33,296 bases of DNA, from IMG/VR virus record IMGVR_UViG_3300010370_000126, positions 1 through 33,296 of that record; one strand, 5' to 3'. The notes under the pieces are model-generated. The model saw only the letters and a program-made list of their open reading frames with translations, did not search any database and was not told where the DNA came from. Position 1 is the stretch's first letter, and every line of letters begins with the position of its first letter. This DNA comes from a virus. Both the position numbers and the translations under genes were made by a program. Positions 15,776 through 22,319 of the stretch are shown here, one piece after another.

Positions 15776-15992
15776 AGGCTTCGTTTAGTTGTCGTTCTAG
15801 TTGGCGGGCAAAGTCGGCACTCACTTTCTCAACAGGTCCACATTGGAGTAGCCTGAGCACCTCTTTGTCCGTAAGCGGAGTTGGTGATAATTTTGGTATC
15901 ACTCCATCGCTTCCAGATGGGACCATCCGGGGTGGCGAGCTCAAACTCGCGTTTGAAGGTGAAGGGGCAAACAGCTTCCGAAAGAATTTCAT
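15759..15992 (-). CDS. Hypothetical protein in a second frame, 77 aa
   Basis: The C-terminal half is convincing: PLTDKEVLRLLQCGPVEKVS, then ADFARQLERQLNEAY. The ADFARQLER string recurs in another gene of this cluster (17,615-17,896). The N-terminal half lies inside the gene at 15829-16059 in another frame, has no good ribosome site, and is Pro/Ser-rich. A shorter start (GTG near 15,905) is possible. The true product may be the C-terminal part or a frameshift extension of the neighbour. Confidence 0.45.
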   Translation of the reverse strand: MKFFRKLFAPSPSNASLSSPPRMVPSGSDGVIPKLSPTPLTDKEVLRLLQCGPVEKVSADFARQLERQLNEAYERKR

Positions 15993-16059
15993 GTCTGGTG
16001 ATGTCCTTGCAAGGCCACTCTACCCAAGCAAACAAAGTAAACCTAGGTCGCTTTTTCAT
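15829..16059 (-). CDS. Hypothetical protein, 76 aa
   Basis: ATG 16059 has a strong ribosome site (GTGGAGGAATAG). The product starts MKKRPRFTLFAWVEWPCKDI and continues FKREFELATPDGPIWKRWSD, a plausible globular sequence rich in Trp. The last ~18 residues overlap a convincing segment in another frame (see 15759-15992), so a frameshift, real or by sequencing error, near 15,890 may join the two. Function unknown. Confidence 0.6.
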   Translation of the reverse strand: MKKRPRFTLFAWVEWPCKDITRHEILSEAVCPFTFKREFELATPDGPIWKRWSDTKIITNSAYGQRGAQATPMWTC

Positions 16060-16272
16060 CTATTCCTCCACTAATGAAAGGGTGTCGTTGATGGCGGCAC
16101 GCATATAGGCGGCTAGGTCCTCGGGCGACTTGTAGCCCCCGTCCCCGTATTTGATGATGGAGCGGAGATGCTGGTCGAGATCATGCAGGGTGGACCACGC
16201 ATCACCAGCGCGCACGGCGCGGATGTGCTCAATGCGTTCATCGGGCAAATTGAACTCAAGTACAGCCTTCAT
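16060..16272 (-). CDS. Small conserved phage protein, 70 aa
   Basis: The start at ATG 16272 is decided by GGAGG 4-5 bases upstream and an ATGA overlap with the preceding stop; longer in-frame sequence is upstream shadow. The product begins MKAVLEFNLPDERIEHIRAV and continues AWSTLHDLDQHLRSIIKYGD. It matches a family of small phage proteins whose members begin MKA.LEFNLP.ER.EH..A and contain WDMDQ.LR..IKY. Function unknown, predicted cytoplasmic. Confidence 0.78.
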   Translation of the reverse strand: MKAVLEFNLPDERIEHIRAVRAGDAWSTLHDLDQHLRSIIKYGDGGYKSPEDLAAYMRAAINDTLSLVEE

Positions 16273-16559
16273 TTGTCCTCCTTGGTTTGCGGCTTCTTTC
16301 CGGTGATGGCCCAATCGTAGCAGAGCAGGTAGCCGTGGGCGTCGATGATGTTGTCATCCTTGTGGGCATGTACCTCGCGGCTCATCTTCAATAGCACCAT
16401 CATCAAGATGGCTTCCTGAGGCGTGATGTCCCGCTTCAGGATGGGATGGAGCAGGCCGCTCCACATCTTCGCCACCTTGGCGTAGTCGTCGGCAGGGTTG
16501 CCGTAGCTTTCGTTCCTGTCTCCCAGCACAAGCTGGGTGGCCTTGTCAGCGTTGGTCAT
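16269..16559 (-). CDS. DUF6378-like phage protein
   Basis: ATG 16559 (after an AAGGAA ribosome site) gives 96 residues. The sequence follows the DUF6378 pattern: VLGDRNESYGNPADDYAKVA, then KMWSGLL..., then EAILMMVLLKMSREVHAHKD and DNIIDAHGYLLC. Conserved D, H, E and K residues in three helices recall the MazG-like arrangement, but catalysis is not established for this family. The gene overlaps the next by the ATGA tetranucleotide. In-frame sequence upstream of 16,559 overlaps the Cys-rich gene and is excluded. Confidence 0.75.
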   Translation of the reverse strand: MTNADKATQLVLGDRNESYGNPADDYAKVAKMWSGLLHPILKRDITPQEAILMMVLLKMSREVHAHKDDNIIDAHGYLLCYDWAITGKKPQTKEDK

Positions 16560-16737
16560 TGTGTTCCTTTTTGTTCTTTGGTTCGTAGCAGTCGAGAGTC
16601 TTTGGATCGGTAAATTGGCAGATGGGCAAGCCAATCTTTTTGGCATTGGCCTCAACGATGTCCGTTAGAGCTCGGAAGCAGCTAGGAAACTTAGCGCATC
16701 CGTCTCCAACACAGAAGGTCATGTCCTTGTAAACCAT
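16546..16737 (-). CDS. Small Cys-rich protein, 63 aa
   Basis: The start at ATG 16737 is coupled to the preceding stop in a TGATG overlap. The product has five cysteines: MTFCVGDGCAKFPSCFRALT, then LPICQFTDPKTLDCYEP. The CxxxxC...C...C...C pattern suggests a small zinc-binding protein. Comparable Cys-rich mini-proteins occur in phage early clusters. Its role is unknown. A start at the second Met (MTFCV) has a ribosome site too close to be useful. Confidence 0.65.
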   Translation of the reverse strand: MVYKDMTFCVGDGCAKFPSCFRALTDIVEANAKKIGLPICQFTDPKTLDCYEPKNKKEHNDQR

Positions 16738-16979
16738 CAGGAAGCCCCCCTGCTTTTGGCGATCATCTTGTTGATTGCCGCCCTGATTGTAGGCCACTCA
16801 TACACATCAATGGCAACCTTCCCGTAGCCTTCGTTGTATTGTTCGACAATCACAAACTCACCGCCCGCCTCGTCTTCTAGGTAGATGTCCGTGGCGCTTT
16901 CATCAAAGATGGGCTTCCCCTTTGGAGCCACGGTGAGCTTGGTCACTCTGGTTTCGTAGTCAGCTTTTGAGTCTTTCAC
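16737..16979 (-). CDS. Hypothetical protein, 80 aa
   Basis: The protein is acidic in the middle (DESATDIYLEDEAGGEFVIV) and ends WPTIRAAINKMIAKSRGAS. The pattern of alternating strands then a helix suggests a small alpha/beta domain. It overlaps the coiled-coil gene upstream by 20 bases and the Cys-rich gene downstream by one base. I recognise no family. Confidence 0.65.
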   Translation of the reverse strand: MKDSKADYETRVTKLTVAPKGKPIFDESATDIYLEDEAGGEFVIVEQYNEGYGKVAIDVYEWPTIRAAINKMIAKSRGAS

Positions 16980-17280
16980 GTTGGTATGCCTCCATGCGCT
17001 CCTTCTTTACGGCTGCTAGTTCAGCCCTCAGCCTTGTGTTCTGCGCCGCCAAGTCGGCAGCGTCAGCCTCAGATGCAGGACGATTGGAACGAAGCTCTAT
17101 GTTTTCAAACGTGAGATGGTCGTTCCTGTCCTTCAGCTTGGCGTTCTCAATGTCAAGGCGGGTGGCTATCCGCTCAAGCTCAAGGCGCTCTTGATAGTCC
17201 TTATCAATCTGCTCATTGAGCTTGTCGATGTGCTCAGACACCACCTTGCGGTAGGCCGCGAAGTCGTCGGCTACGCTCAC
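16960..17280 (-). CDS. Small coiled-coil protein, 106 aa
   Basis: GTG 17280 overlaps the previous stop (GTGA). Almost the whole protein is a predicted helix with heptad spacing: HIDKLNEQIDKDYQERLELE, then RLDIENAKLKDRNDHLTFEN, then TRLRAELAAVKKERMEAYQ. It is highly charged and lacks enzyme motifs. It is one of four consecutive small coiled-coil genes coupled stop-to-start, which may act as scaffolds or adaptors in host takeover. Function unknown. Confidence 0.65.
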   Translation of the reverse strand: MSVADDFAAYRKVVSEHIDKLNEQIDKDYQERLELERIATRLDIENAKLKDRNDHLTFENIELRSNRPASEADAADLAAQNTRLRAELAAVKKERMEAYQRERLKS

Positions 17281-17618
17281 GGCTGCGCCTCCTTCCTCGC
17301 GGCGTCGATGGCGGCGCGGCTACAAATGTAGGTCGAGCCATACTTCTCAAGCCAGTCCATCCGAAGTTGATCGGCCCGTAATCGTGCAATTTCTCTTTCG
17401 TAAAAGCCGGTCTTAACTTTGAGGTCATTGATTTCCTCGCACGCAATCCGCAGGTGATTGCGCTTTGCCTCAATCTCGTACTCCAGTTGCCTTCTCAGAT
17501 CGATGCACTCTGCGATGTACCAGTCGATGTCGCGCTGGTTTGGTTTTGTCGTTGGGAGTGTCATTTGGTGTAATGCTTTGGCGTGTCGATTAGCCTCGGC
17601 GATCAGGTGGTCGCTCAC
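17277..17618 (-). CDS. Small helical protein, 113 aa
   Basis: GTG 17618 overlaps the previous stop and has an AAGGAGG site 9 bases upstream. The protein is helical (IDWYIAECIDLRRQLEYEIE; FYEREIARLRADQLRMDWLE) and ends ICSRAAIDAARKEAQP. The last segment, AAIDAARKE, also ends the gene at 17893-18138, encoded by an identical 31-base DNA repeat. Function unknown. Confidence 0.65.
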   Translation of the reverse strand: MSDHLIAEANRHAKALHQMTLPTTKPNQRDIDWYIAECIDLRRQLEYEIEAKRNHLRIACEEINDLKVKTGFYEREIARLRADQLRMDWLEKYGSTYICSRAAIDAARKEAQP

Positions 17619-17931
17619 GTTGGCGTTCCTCCTTCGTTGAGATGCTGGCGCATAATGGCGTCGTCTCCTACACGTGGCTTTGTGGCGTCGATGGCGGCTC
17701 GGGCTGATTCAGGCGCAAAAGCGACAAGCAGCCGGTTGGCCTCGCGCAGTTGTTCGCGCAACCGCTCCTTGTCCTCCCGCAGCGTGGCGTTCTCGCGCTC
17801 TAGTTGACGGGCAAAGTCGACCGCAACGTACTTTGCCTCTCCATTAATCCACGGATGGGTGAGTGCTTTTTCGTCCGTGCGTGGTGTGTCGCTCATTTGA
17901 CCTCCTTCCTCGCGGCGTCGATGGCGGCGCG
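17288..17931. repeat. 31-base direct repeat at two gene ends (17288-17318 and 17901-17931)
   Basis: The same 31 bases occur at 17288-17318 and 17901-17931. On the minus strand they encode (R/S)RAAIDAARKE and carry the AAGGAGG ribosome site of the following gene. A diverged copy lies near 17,675-17,700. A second shared string of about 19 bases (CGCTCACGGCTGCGCCTCC) occurs at about 17,272-17,290 and 18,132-18,150. The intervening unique genes are 0.6-0.9 kb apart. Confidence 0.85.
17615..17896 (-). CDS. Small coiled-coil protein with FARQLERE motif, 93 aa
   Basis: ATG 17896 has AAGGAGG 4 bases upstream and overlaps the preceding stop. The protein begins MSDTPRTDEKALTHPW and has a coiled coil AVDFARQLERENATLREDKE, then RLREQLREANRLL, ending with SARAAIDATKPRVGDDAIM. 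'SDTPRTD ... FARQLERE' is a familiar opening of small proteins in phages of uncultured bacteria. The FARQLER box also occurs at 15759-15992. Function unknown. Confidence 0.7.
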   Translation of the reverse strand: MSDTPRTDEKALTHPWINGEAKYVAVDFARQLERENATLREDKERLREQLREANRLLVAFAPESARAAIDATKPRVGDDAIMRQHLNEGGTPT

Positions 17932-18138
17932 CCATTTAATGCATAGCTCGTCCCTAACCCATCTTTCTGGATTGCCTGTAGTCGTCGGATGATCCGTGCG
18001 CCACTCCGTTGTTTCGGCACGCTTATTGATGGCTTCTACTAAAGCCGCCCGCAGCGCGGCGTTTTCCCGCTCCAGCTCGCGTATCCGGCGTGCGGCTGCA
18101 TCGGGATTAGCTTTCGCCCATTGCCACGTTGCGCTCAC
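17893..18138 (-). CDS. Small coiled-coil protein, 81 aa
   Basis: GTG 18138 overlaps the preceding stop (GTGA) and follows GGGAGG. The product contains ARRIRELERENAALRAALVE, a clear coiled coil, then a C-terminal region CIKWRAAIDAARKEVK shared at DNA level with the gene at 17277-17618. It continues the stop/start-coupled series. Function unknown. Confidence 0.65.
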   Translation of the reverse strand: MSATWQWAKANPDAAARRIRELERENAALRAALVEAINKRAETTEWRTDHPTTTGNPERWVRDELCIKWRAAIDAARKEVK

Positions 18139-18323
18139 GGCTGCGCCTCCCTCAGCACCCACAGGATGCGATTGGAGAGCGCCTCATGGTTGGCCTCCGA
18201 TTGCACGATGCGTTTCACTTCCTTCACCTGCTCGCGCAGGACAATGTTCTCGCGCTCAAGGCGCTTGGCCTTGTCGCGGAAGTATTCCAGAGAGCCGTCA
18301 ACGAAGATGATGTTGTCGTCCAT
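18135..18323 (-). CDS. Small coiled-coil protein, 62 aa
   Basis: ATG 18323 has a GAGG site upstream. The protein begins MDDNIIFVDGSLEYFRDKAK and continues RLERENIVLREQVKEVKRIV, a basic coiled coil, ending WVLREAQP. The EAQP ending is shared with the gene at 17277-17618. It is the first of the coiled-coil series in transcription order. Function unknown. Confidence 0.65.
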   Translation of the reverse strand: MDDNIIFVDGSLEYFRDKAKRLERENIVLREQVKEVKRIVQSEANHEALSNRILWVLREAQP

Positions 18324-18325
18324 GT

Positions 18326-18586
18326 TTATTTCCTCAGGTTGAACTCAATGCTGTTCGTGTTCCGCTGGCCGTTGTTCTTTAGCTTGAGGTAGGTGTCAAC
18401 ACCAATGGCAATGCAGCCCATGCCCGTGATGAAGACGATGGCAATAATCAGGGCGATGAAAGCGCCGTCATCAATCTTCTTCTTGAGACGAATGTTCTCG
18501 TAGTGAGCAGCCAATTCGTGGGCCGTCACTTGTTGCTTCGTGAGCTTCGCAAACATCCTGTCGTTGTCTTCCTTGTTCATGTTCAT
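18326..18586 (-). CDS. Small single-span membrane protein, 86 aa
   Basis: The start at ATG 18586 overlaps the helicase stop (ATGA); a second in-frame ATG is at 18580. Residues about 42-64 (GAFIALIIAIVFITGMGCIA) form a membrane helix, after a charged helical N-terminus (AAHYENIRLKKKIDDG). A short polar tail follows. It would anchor a cytoplasmic N-terminal domain at the host membrane. Its place after the helicase gives no direct clue to its job. Confidence 0.7.
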   Translation of the reverse strand: MNMNKEDNDRMFAKLTKQQVTAHELAAHYENIRLKKKIDDGAFIALIIAIVFITGMGCIAIGVDTYLKLKNNGQRNTNSIEFNLRK

Positions 18587-19926
18587 GGCTGGTAGGGTAG
18601 GAATTTGGTGATGGGCCTGTCAAACATCATCGGGCAACGTCCCGTGCCATCGCTGCGGCCCTTGGCTTGGATGGCGTCAACGTAGATGAAACGGATGTCG
18701 TTGTCCGTGAGCTGCTGCATGGTGCCGTCAGGACGATGATCTGGAGCGTGCAGGAAAATCACCCTGTCCGCATCCTGCTCAAGGTTGCCGCTCTCGCGCA
18801 AGTCGGAGAGCCTAGGCTCCCTGTTCTCGCGCTCCACGGAGCGCCCGAGTTGGGCCAGCAGGATGACGGGTAGCTGGAGCTCAATGGCGAGGTCCTTCAT
18901 GGCCATCGTGAACCTGCCCAGCGCCATGTCGCGTGTCTCCCCCCTGTCCTGCTGCGCGTCGTAGCGCTGGAGGTAGTCGATGACAATGGCCCTAGGCTTG
19001 ATGATTTGGGCACAGGCCTTGGCTCTGGTGACGATGTGGGACAGCGTGCGGTCGCGGTCGTACACGTCCACGGACAGGGAGCGGATGCGCTTCAGCTCGT
19101 CCCCAAAGCTGGCCATGTCGGCATGGCTGGCCTTGTTGTTGAGGATGTCGCGCCAGCTCACCCCTGTGTTGGATTGGGCAAAGAGCGGGGCAATCTGCTT
19201 CACCGTCATCTCACGGCTGAAGATGATGACGCGCCCGTCCTTGGCCCAATGCTGTGCAATCTGGCGGGCGCAGCTGCTTTTGCCCATGCCCGGTCGGGCG
19301 GCAATGATGATGAGCTCACCCGCCTTGGCTAGGCCGAAACGCCTGTCCCAATCTGGCCAAGGGTAGTTGATGCCAATGTCCTTGCTGGTGAAGCTGCCGT
19401 CCATGACGCGGGCGAGAACACCCGACGCCTCGTCCGCCGCCTCCGCCACCGTCTCCTGCCTGATGCCAGCGTGGTGCTTGCTGATGAGGTTGTTCACCTC
19501 CGTGGCGAAGTCCTCCACGCTGCCGCTGCGTGTGGCTATCTTCTCGGACATCCGCACACAGGATGACAGCACCTCACGCATGACGTAGTGGTGCCTCACC
19601 TTCTCAATCCAATAGGGCAACTGGGCCGTGGACAGGGCAAGCTGGCTCATCTCCGTCAGGCCGGGGAAGCCGCCCACCTCGTCCAGCTTGTTCATGCGCT
19701 TCAGCTCCTCAGCCAAGGCGTAGAGCTCAAGCGGGCGATTGTTCCTGTGCTGCCATTGGATGGCCTTCCACAGCTTCTTGTGCTGCGGAACATAGAAGCA
19801 CTCCTCGTCGATGCGGCCCTCCGTCGCCTTTACGAGCGACGAAACGCCGTCCATGAGGATGCAGGAGAGGATGATGCGCTCGCCCTCGTCCGAATACGGA
19901 GCGTCAGCTGCGGGGATCGTAGGCAT
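18583..19926 (-). CDS. dnaB: Replicative DNA helicase, DnaB family
   Basis: The 447-residue protein has the DnaB layout: an N-terminal helical domain (about 10-150) with EGERIILSCILMDG, a linker, and a RecA-like C-terminal ATPase. Motifs are Walker A IAARPGMGKSS (about 209-218), SREM (237-240), Walker B AIVIDYLQ (Asp317), and LAQLGRSVERE...PRLSDLRESG with DADRVIFL (about 358-392). It unwinds DNA as a hexamer at the fork. ATG 19926 is preferred because sequence before it lies in the nuclease gene; ATG 19953 is possible. No primase or polymerase is visible in the window. Confidence 0.9.
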   Translation of the reverse strand: MPTIPAADAPYSDEGERIILSCILMDGVSSLVKATEGRIDEECFYVPQHKKLWKAIQWQHRNNRPLELYALAEELKRMNKLDEVGGFPGLTEMSQLALSTAQLPYWIEKVRHHYVMREVLSSCVRMSEKIATRSGSVEDFATEVNNLISKHHAGIRQETVAEAADEASGVLARVMDGSFTSKDIGINYPWPDWDRRFGLAKAGELIIIAARPGMGKSSCARQIAQHWAKDGRVIIFSREMTVKQIAPLFAQSNTGVSWRDILNNKASHADMASFGDELKRIRSLSVDVYDRDRTLSHIVTRAKACAQIIKPRAIVIDYLQRYDAQQDRGETRDMALGRFTMAMKDLAIELQLPVILLAQLGRSVERENREPRLSDLRESGNLEQDADRVIFLHAPDHRPDGTMQQLTDNDIRFIYVDAIQAKGRSDGTGRCPMMFDRPITKFLPYQP

Positions 19927-20698
19927 AACGGTGACGCCAGATGGCGCAGGCATGGAGGAACATGTCAAACTCAGATTGCAACGTGGCGTGGTTGTATTGC
20001 ACGATGTCCACACGTCCAATCTCCGTTGTGCTGACGTACAGGTTGTAGCCAACGTTGTCCTCAACCACACCTCTTCCACCGTTCCAGTAGGCTGCTAGGT
20101 AGGCTGCAATCTGGGCGGGCTGGCCAAAGCGCGTGGTGACGGGCTCATCCGCTTTGGTCTTGGTGGTCTTGAAGTCGAGCGCACCAAAGATGCCATCGTC
20201 GGTGTTGAATAGCAGGTCGCACGTTCCAGCGAAGCCGTGCCTCTTGCACACCACCCGCTCCTCGCTGGCCTTAACATTCAGCCCCATGCCCTTCACCTTG
20301 TCCAGCGCCGCAAGCGCTGGCTCCAAGGCCTCAGCCTCCGTATGCGGAAACGGCTTGTCCGTAAGCTGCGCCTCAATGTTGGCGTGGATGCGCGTGCCTA
20401 GGTCGGCTGCATTGCTCGCCTCATCGAAAGCCTTGTCGAGAATGGTGCGCGTGTAGTCGTCGAGCGACTCGTCACCAATGGGCGGCTGCTTGTAGCAAGC
20501 CTCAGCCACCTTCATCATCTTCCAGCGATCAAGAGCTGGGTTGGCCACCACCTTCAGGATGGAGCTGACGCTGGGCAGTAGTTTTTGTTCCTTCGCGTCC
20601 TTGATTGTTGTCGGACGGAAAGGGTTCTTCGCACCCTTCTTCGTTGGCTGCGTATGCGCCGCCATTCCATCCACCGTGTACCAATGATTACCTTCCAT
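19904..20698 (-). CDS. PD-(D/E)XK exonuclease (RecB/Cas4-like)
   Basis: ATG 20698 (after AAAGGAAC) gives 264 residues. Motifs of the PD-(D/E)XK nuclease fold are ADLGTRIHANIEA (His105), a Glu around 147, FAGTCDLLF (Asp161), GALDFKTTKT (Asp175, Lys177) and GQPAQIAAY (Gln196, Tyr200). The order H..E..GxxD..DxKT..QxxxY fits phage exonucleases that act in recombination with a ssDNA-binding or annealing partner. The adjacent helicase and probable ssDNA-binding gene support this. Upstream in-frame sequence crosses a terminator and is left out. Confidence 0.82.
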   Translation of the reverse strand: MEGNHWYTVDGMAAHTQPTKKGAKNPFRPTTIKDAKEQKLLPSVSSILKVVANPALDRWKMMKVAEACYKQPPIGDESLDDYTRTILDKAFDEASNAADLGTRIHANIEAQLTDKPFPHTEAEALEPALAALDKVKGMGLNVKASEERVVCKRHGFAGTCDLLFNTDDGIFGALDFKTTKTKADEPVTTRFGQPAQIAAYLAAYWNGGRGVVEDNVGYNLYVSTTEIGRVDIVQYNHATLQSEFDMFLHACAIWRHRYAYDPRS

Positions 20699-20729
20699 GT
20701 TCGTGTTCCTTTGCTTTGGCGCTGTTGTT

Positions 20730-20771
20730 AAAAAAGGGGCATGGCGGCAACGCCGGACCACCATGCCCCTT
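20730..20771 (-). terminator. Rho-independent terminator, minus strand
   Basis: Read on the minus strand, AGGGGCATGG and CCATGCCCCT form a perfect 10-bp stem (plus-strand arms 20735-20744 and 20761-20770), followed at once by TTTTTT. A second small stem (CGGC/GCCG) sits in the loop. It lies between the 205-residue gene and the nuclease gene, so downstream replication genes may depend on read-through or a second promoter. Confidence 0.85.
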
Positions 20772-20792
20772 ACCCACATGGCAAACTAATTC

Positions 20793-21410
20793 TTAGAACG
20801 CACCTTCGTCGTTGTCAAGCGAGGAGGTGGAAGCCTCCGTGTGTACGCCACCATTGTTGCGCTCCTTGTACTCCTCGGAAGCCACAATCTTTCCACTAAT
20901 CCACTCGGGGATGTTGACGGGAGGAACGATGGGGCCTTCGTCGGGAATGGTGTAGTGGAGCGTCTCGTTGATCGGCTTCACCGGAGCCATGCCCTTGACC
21001 AGCGGCACCACACCCTGAATGCGGGCGTAGGTTTTGGAGGGGTCGGCCTTGCCCTGCTTGTGCACAATGTTGAGCTGGCAATTCGCACCGAGAATGTTCT
21101 TCAGGTCGAAGCCGTTGAGCTCGTCAGCCGTGAATGGCTTGCCGCGCCAGCTCTCCAGCACGGAACGAAGCGTGGCCTTCTTGCCAATGCTGGCCGTGTA
21201 TTCGCTGCTGATGATGCGCGGCTTCGGGCCGTCCTGCGTGTCAATAGTTTCGTGGGGAAGCTCCCAAAGAATCATCACCTTGCGGCTCGCACGGAATTGG
21301 GGATTGCCCGGGTCCTGCGTGCCTAAGTCGATGACGGCATAACAAACGGCATGGTGGACACCAGCCGGTACGGGATCGCTGTTCTTATTATTACCTGCGT
21401 TTACTTTCAT
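20793..21410 (-). CDS. Probable ssDNA-binding/recombination protein, 205 aa
   Basis: The protein opens MKVNAGNNKNSDPVPAGVHH and includes CYAVIDLGTQDPGNPQF, VMILWELPHET, YTASIGKKATLRSVLESWRG, FDLKNILGANCQLNIVH and EWISGKIVAS. These are strand-rich blocks of a conserved phage protein usually beside helicase and nuclease genes. The acidic, aromatic-ended tail STSSLDNDEGAF resembles SSB C-terminal tips. I infer an OB-fold ssDNA-binding role; the family name is not certain. The leader has no GGAGG but an unusual CAAAACCAAAACCAAACCC stretch before ATG 21410. Confidence 0.6.
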   Translation of the reverse strand: MKVNAGNNKNSDPVPAGVHHAVCYAVIDLGTQDPGNPQFRASRKVMILWELPHETIDTQDGPKPRIISSEYTASIGKKATLRSVLESWRGKPFTADELNGFDLKNILGANCQLNIVHKQGKADPSKTYARIQGVVPLVKGMAPVKPINETLHYTIPDEGPIVPPVNIPEWISGKIVASEEYKERNNGGVHTEASTSSLDNDEGAF

Positions 21411-21491
21411 GTTTGGGTTTGGTTTTGGTTGCGCCCCAGACGAGGGGCAAATGGAAGAATGGACAAACGGGTCTGAAGATCAAGCACAATC

Positions 21492-21568
21492 TGGCGGGAT
21501 GAACGGGGCTCGAACCCGTGGCCTTCTGCGTGACAGGCAGACGCTCTGACCAACTGAGCTATCACCCC
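21492..21568 (-). tRNA. tRNA-Asp (GTC)
   Basis: The minus strand folds as a complete cloverleaf. The acceptor stem GGGGTGA pairs with TCATCCC, the D-arm holds TAGCTCAGTTGGTCAGAGC, the anticodon arm CTGCCTGTCACGCAG carries anticodon GTC, and the T-arm is ACGGGTTCGAGCCCCGT. It has discriminator G and an encoded CCA. All conserved positions look intact. It lies within the early cluster in the same direction; a bacterial-type origin or codon-supply role are both possible. A protein frame covering it is spurious. Confidence 0.95.
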
Positions 21569-21708
21569 TTCAAACGAAAGATTCTGTGGGTACTGCCGGT
21601 TGAACACCAGCCTTTTCAGAGCAAGCATTGAGACGCTGGCCCTGCCCACTCACCAATCTCATCTTTGGTGGAATGATGACACATGTCACCAAGTCGAAAT
21701 TCTATCAG

Positions 21709-21957
21709 TTAGTTGTTCTCCACTTTAGTGGAAGCTGATTGGTACAGGACATCCACCGCAGCGTCAGCCGCGTCAATGCCCCTGCTCACTATGCCCCGCC
21801 ATTCCTTGGCCGCATCCACCACCTCCTGCTGCTCCTTGCATTCAGGAGCAGGAAATCTGGATAGAAATCCATCCATGATTTGATTGGCCCTGAGGATTAT
21901 TTCCGCAAGGGCCATAGCTCTCTCCACCGTGATTCCAGCATTGTCATTCATGTTCAT
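21709..21957 (-). CDS. Small helical protein, 82 aa
   Basis: The preferred start is ATG 21957, which overlaps the stop of a tiny upstream frame (ATGA); ATG 21951 and 21975 are alternatives. The product has NDNAGITVERAMALAEIILR, ANQIMDGFLSRFPAPECKEQ and GIVSRGIDAADAAVDVLYQS, forming three amphipathic helices. It is transcribed ahead of the tRNA gene. Function unknown. Confidence 0.6.
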   Translation of the reverse strand: MNMNDNAGITVERAMALAEIILRANQIMDGFLSRFPAPECKEQQEVVDAAKEWRGIVSRGIDAADAAVDVLYQSASTKVENN

Positions 21958-22031
21958 CGCCCATGAGCCAGACACTTTCGGCTCTCCCTTGCAAGCTCTT
22001 TTTTGAATTTTCTTTCAGCTCTCCTTTTCAT
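21954..22031 (-). CDS. Possible 25-residue basic peptide
   Basis: A short frame from ATG 22031 encodes a very basic peptide (MKRRAERKFKKELARESRKC, end LAHGR). It overlaps the stop of the frame upstream and the start of the gene downstream (ATGA), as other junctions in this cluster do. There is no good ribosome site. Real coding is uncertain. Confidence 0.35.
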   Translation of the reverse strand: MKRRAERKFKKELARESRKCLAHGR

Positions 22032-22155
22032 ACGCTGGTGATGATGTAGGAATACGGGCGCAGTTCACCCATTGCTGGGTGAATGCATTCCTTTCCTCCG
22101 CTGTCTGATGAGAGATGAGGTAGCCGGTATGCTGCCGATCACGCTGGTAGGCCAT
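22015..22155 (-). CDS. Possible small protein, 46 aa
   Basis: A frame from ATG 22155 to TGA 22015-22017 encodes MAYQRDRQHTGYLISHQTAE, then ERNAFTQQWVNCARIP, ending AYEKES. Composition is protein-like and the frame joins the downstream series by overlap. An 8-bp hairpin (TTCACCCA/TGGGTGAA, 22064-22082) lies inside it. No clear ribosome site is seen. Unrecognised. Confidence 0.4.
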   Translation of the reverse strand: MAYQRDRQHTGYLISHQTAEERNAFTQQWVNCARIPTSSPAYEKES

Positions 22156-22319
22156 TGCCCGTGATTGCTCGGCGGTTCACTCCCCGAAGGGAGCCTATTA
22201 AGGATGGCTGGTGTTGCTCGGTCGGGCCATCCGCCAGATGATGCAAGAACTCCCTTGCACAGGGAGAGCCGCACCTCCGTCCAATATGTGAAGCCTAGGA
22301 CGGCGTAGGACAAACCATC
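22156..22319. other. Region without supported gene
   Basis: About 160 bases between two small minus-strand frames. A frame crosses it (starting TTG near 22313) but its translation (Ser/Pro-rich, no clear fold) is not convincing. I see no promoter or tRNA in it. Confidence 0.5.

Noticed and set aside
21407-21649. 80-codon minus-strand frame
   Set aside because: It covers the tRNA-Asp gene, and the translation is that of tRNA sequence.
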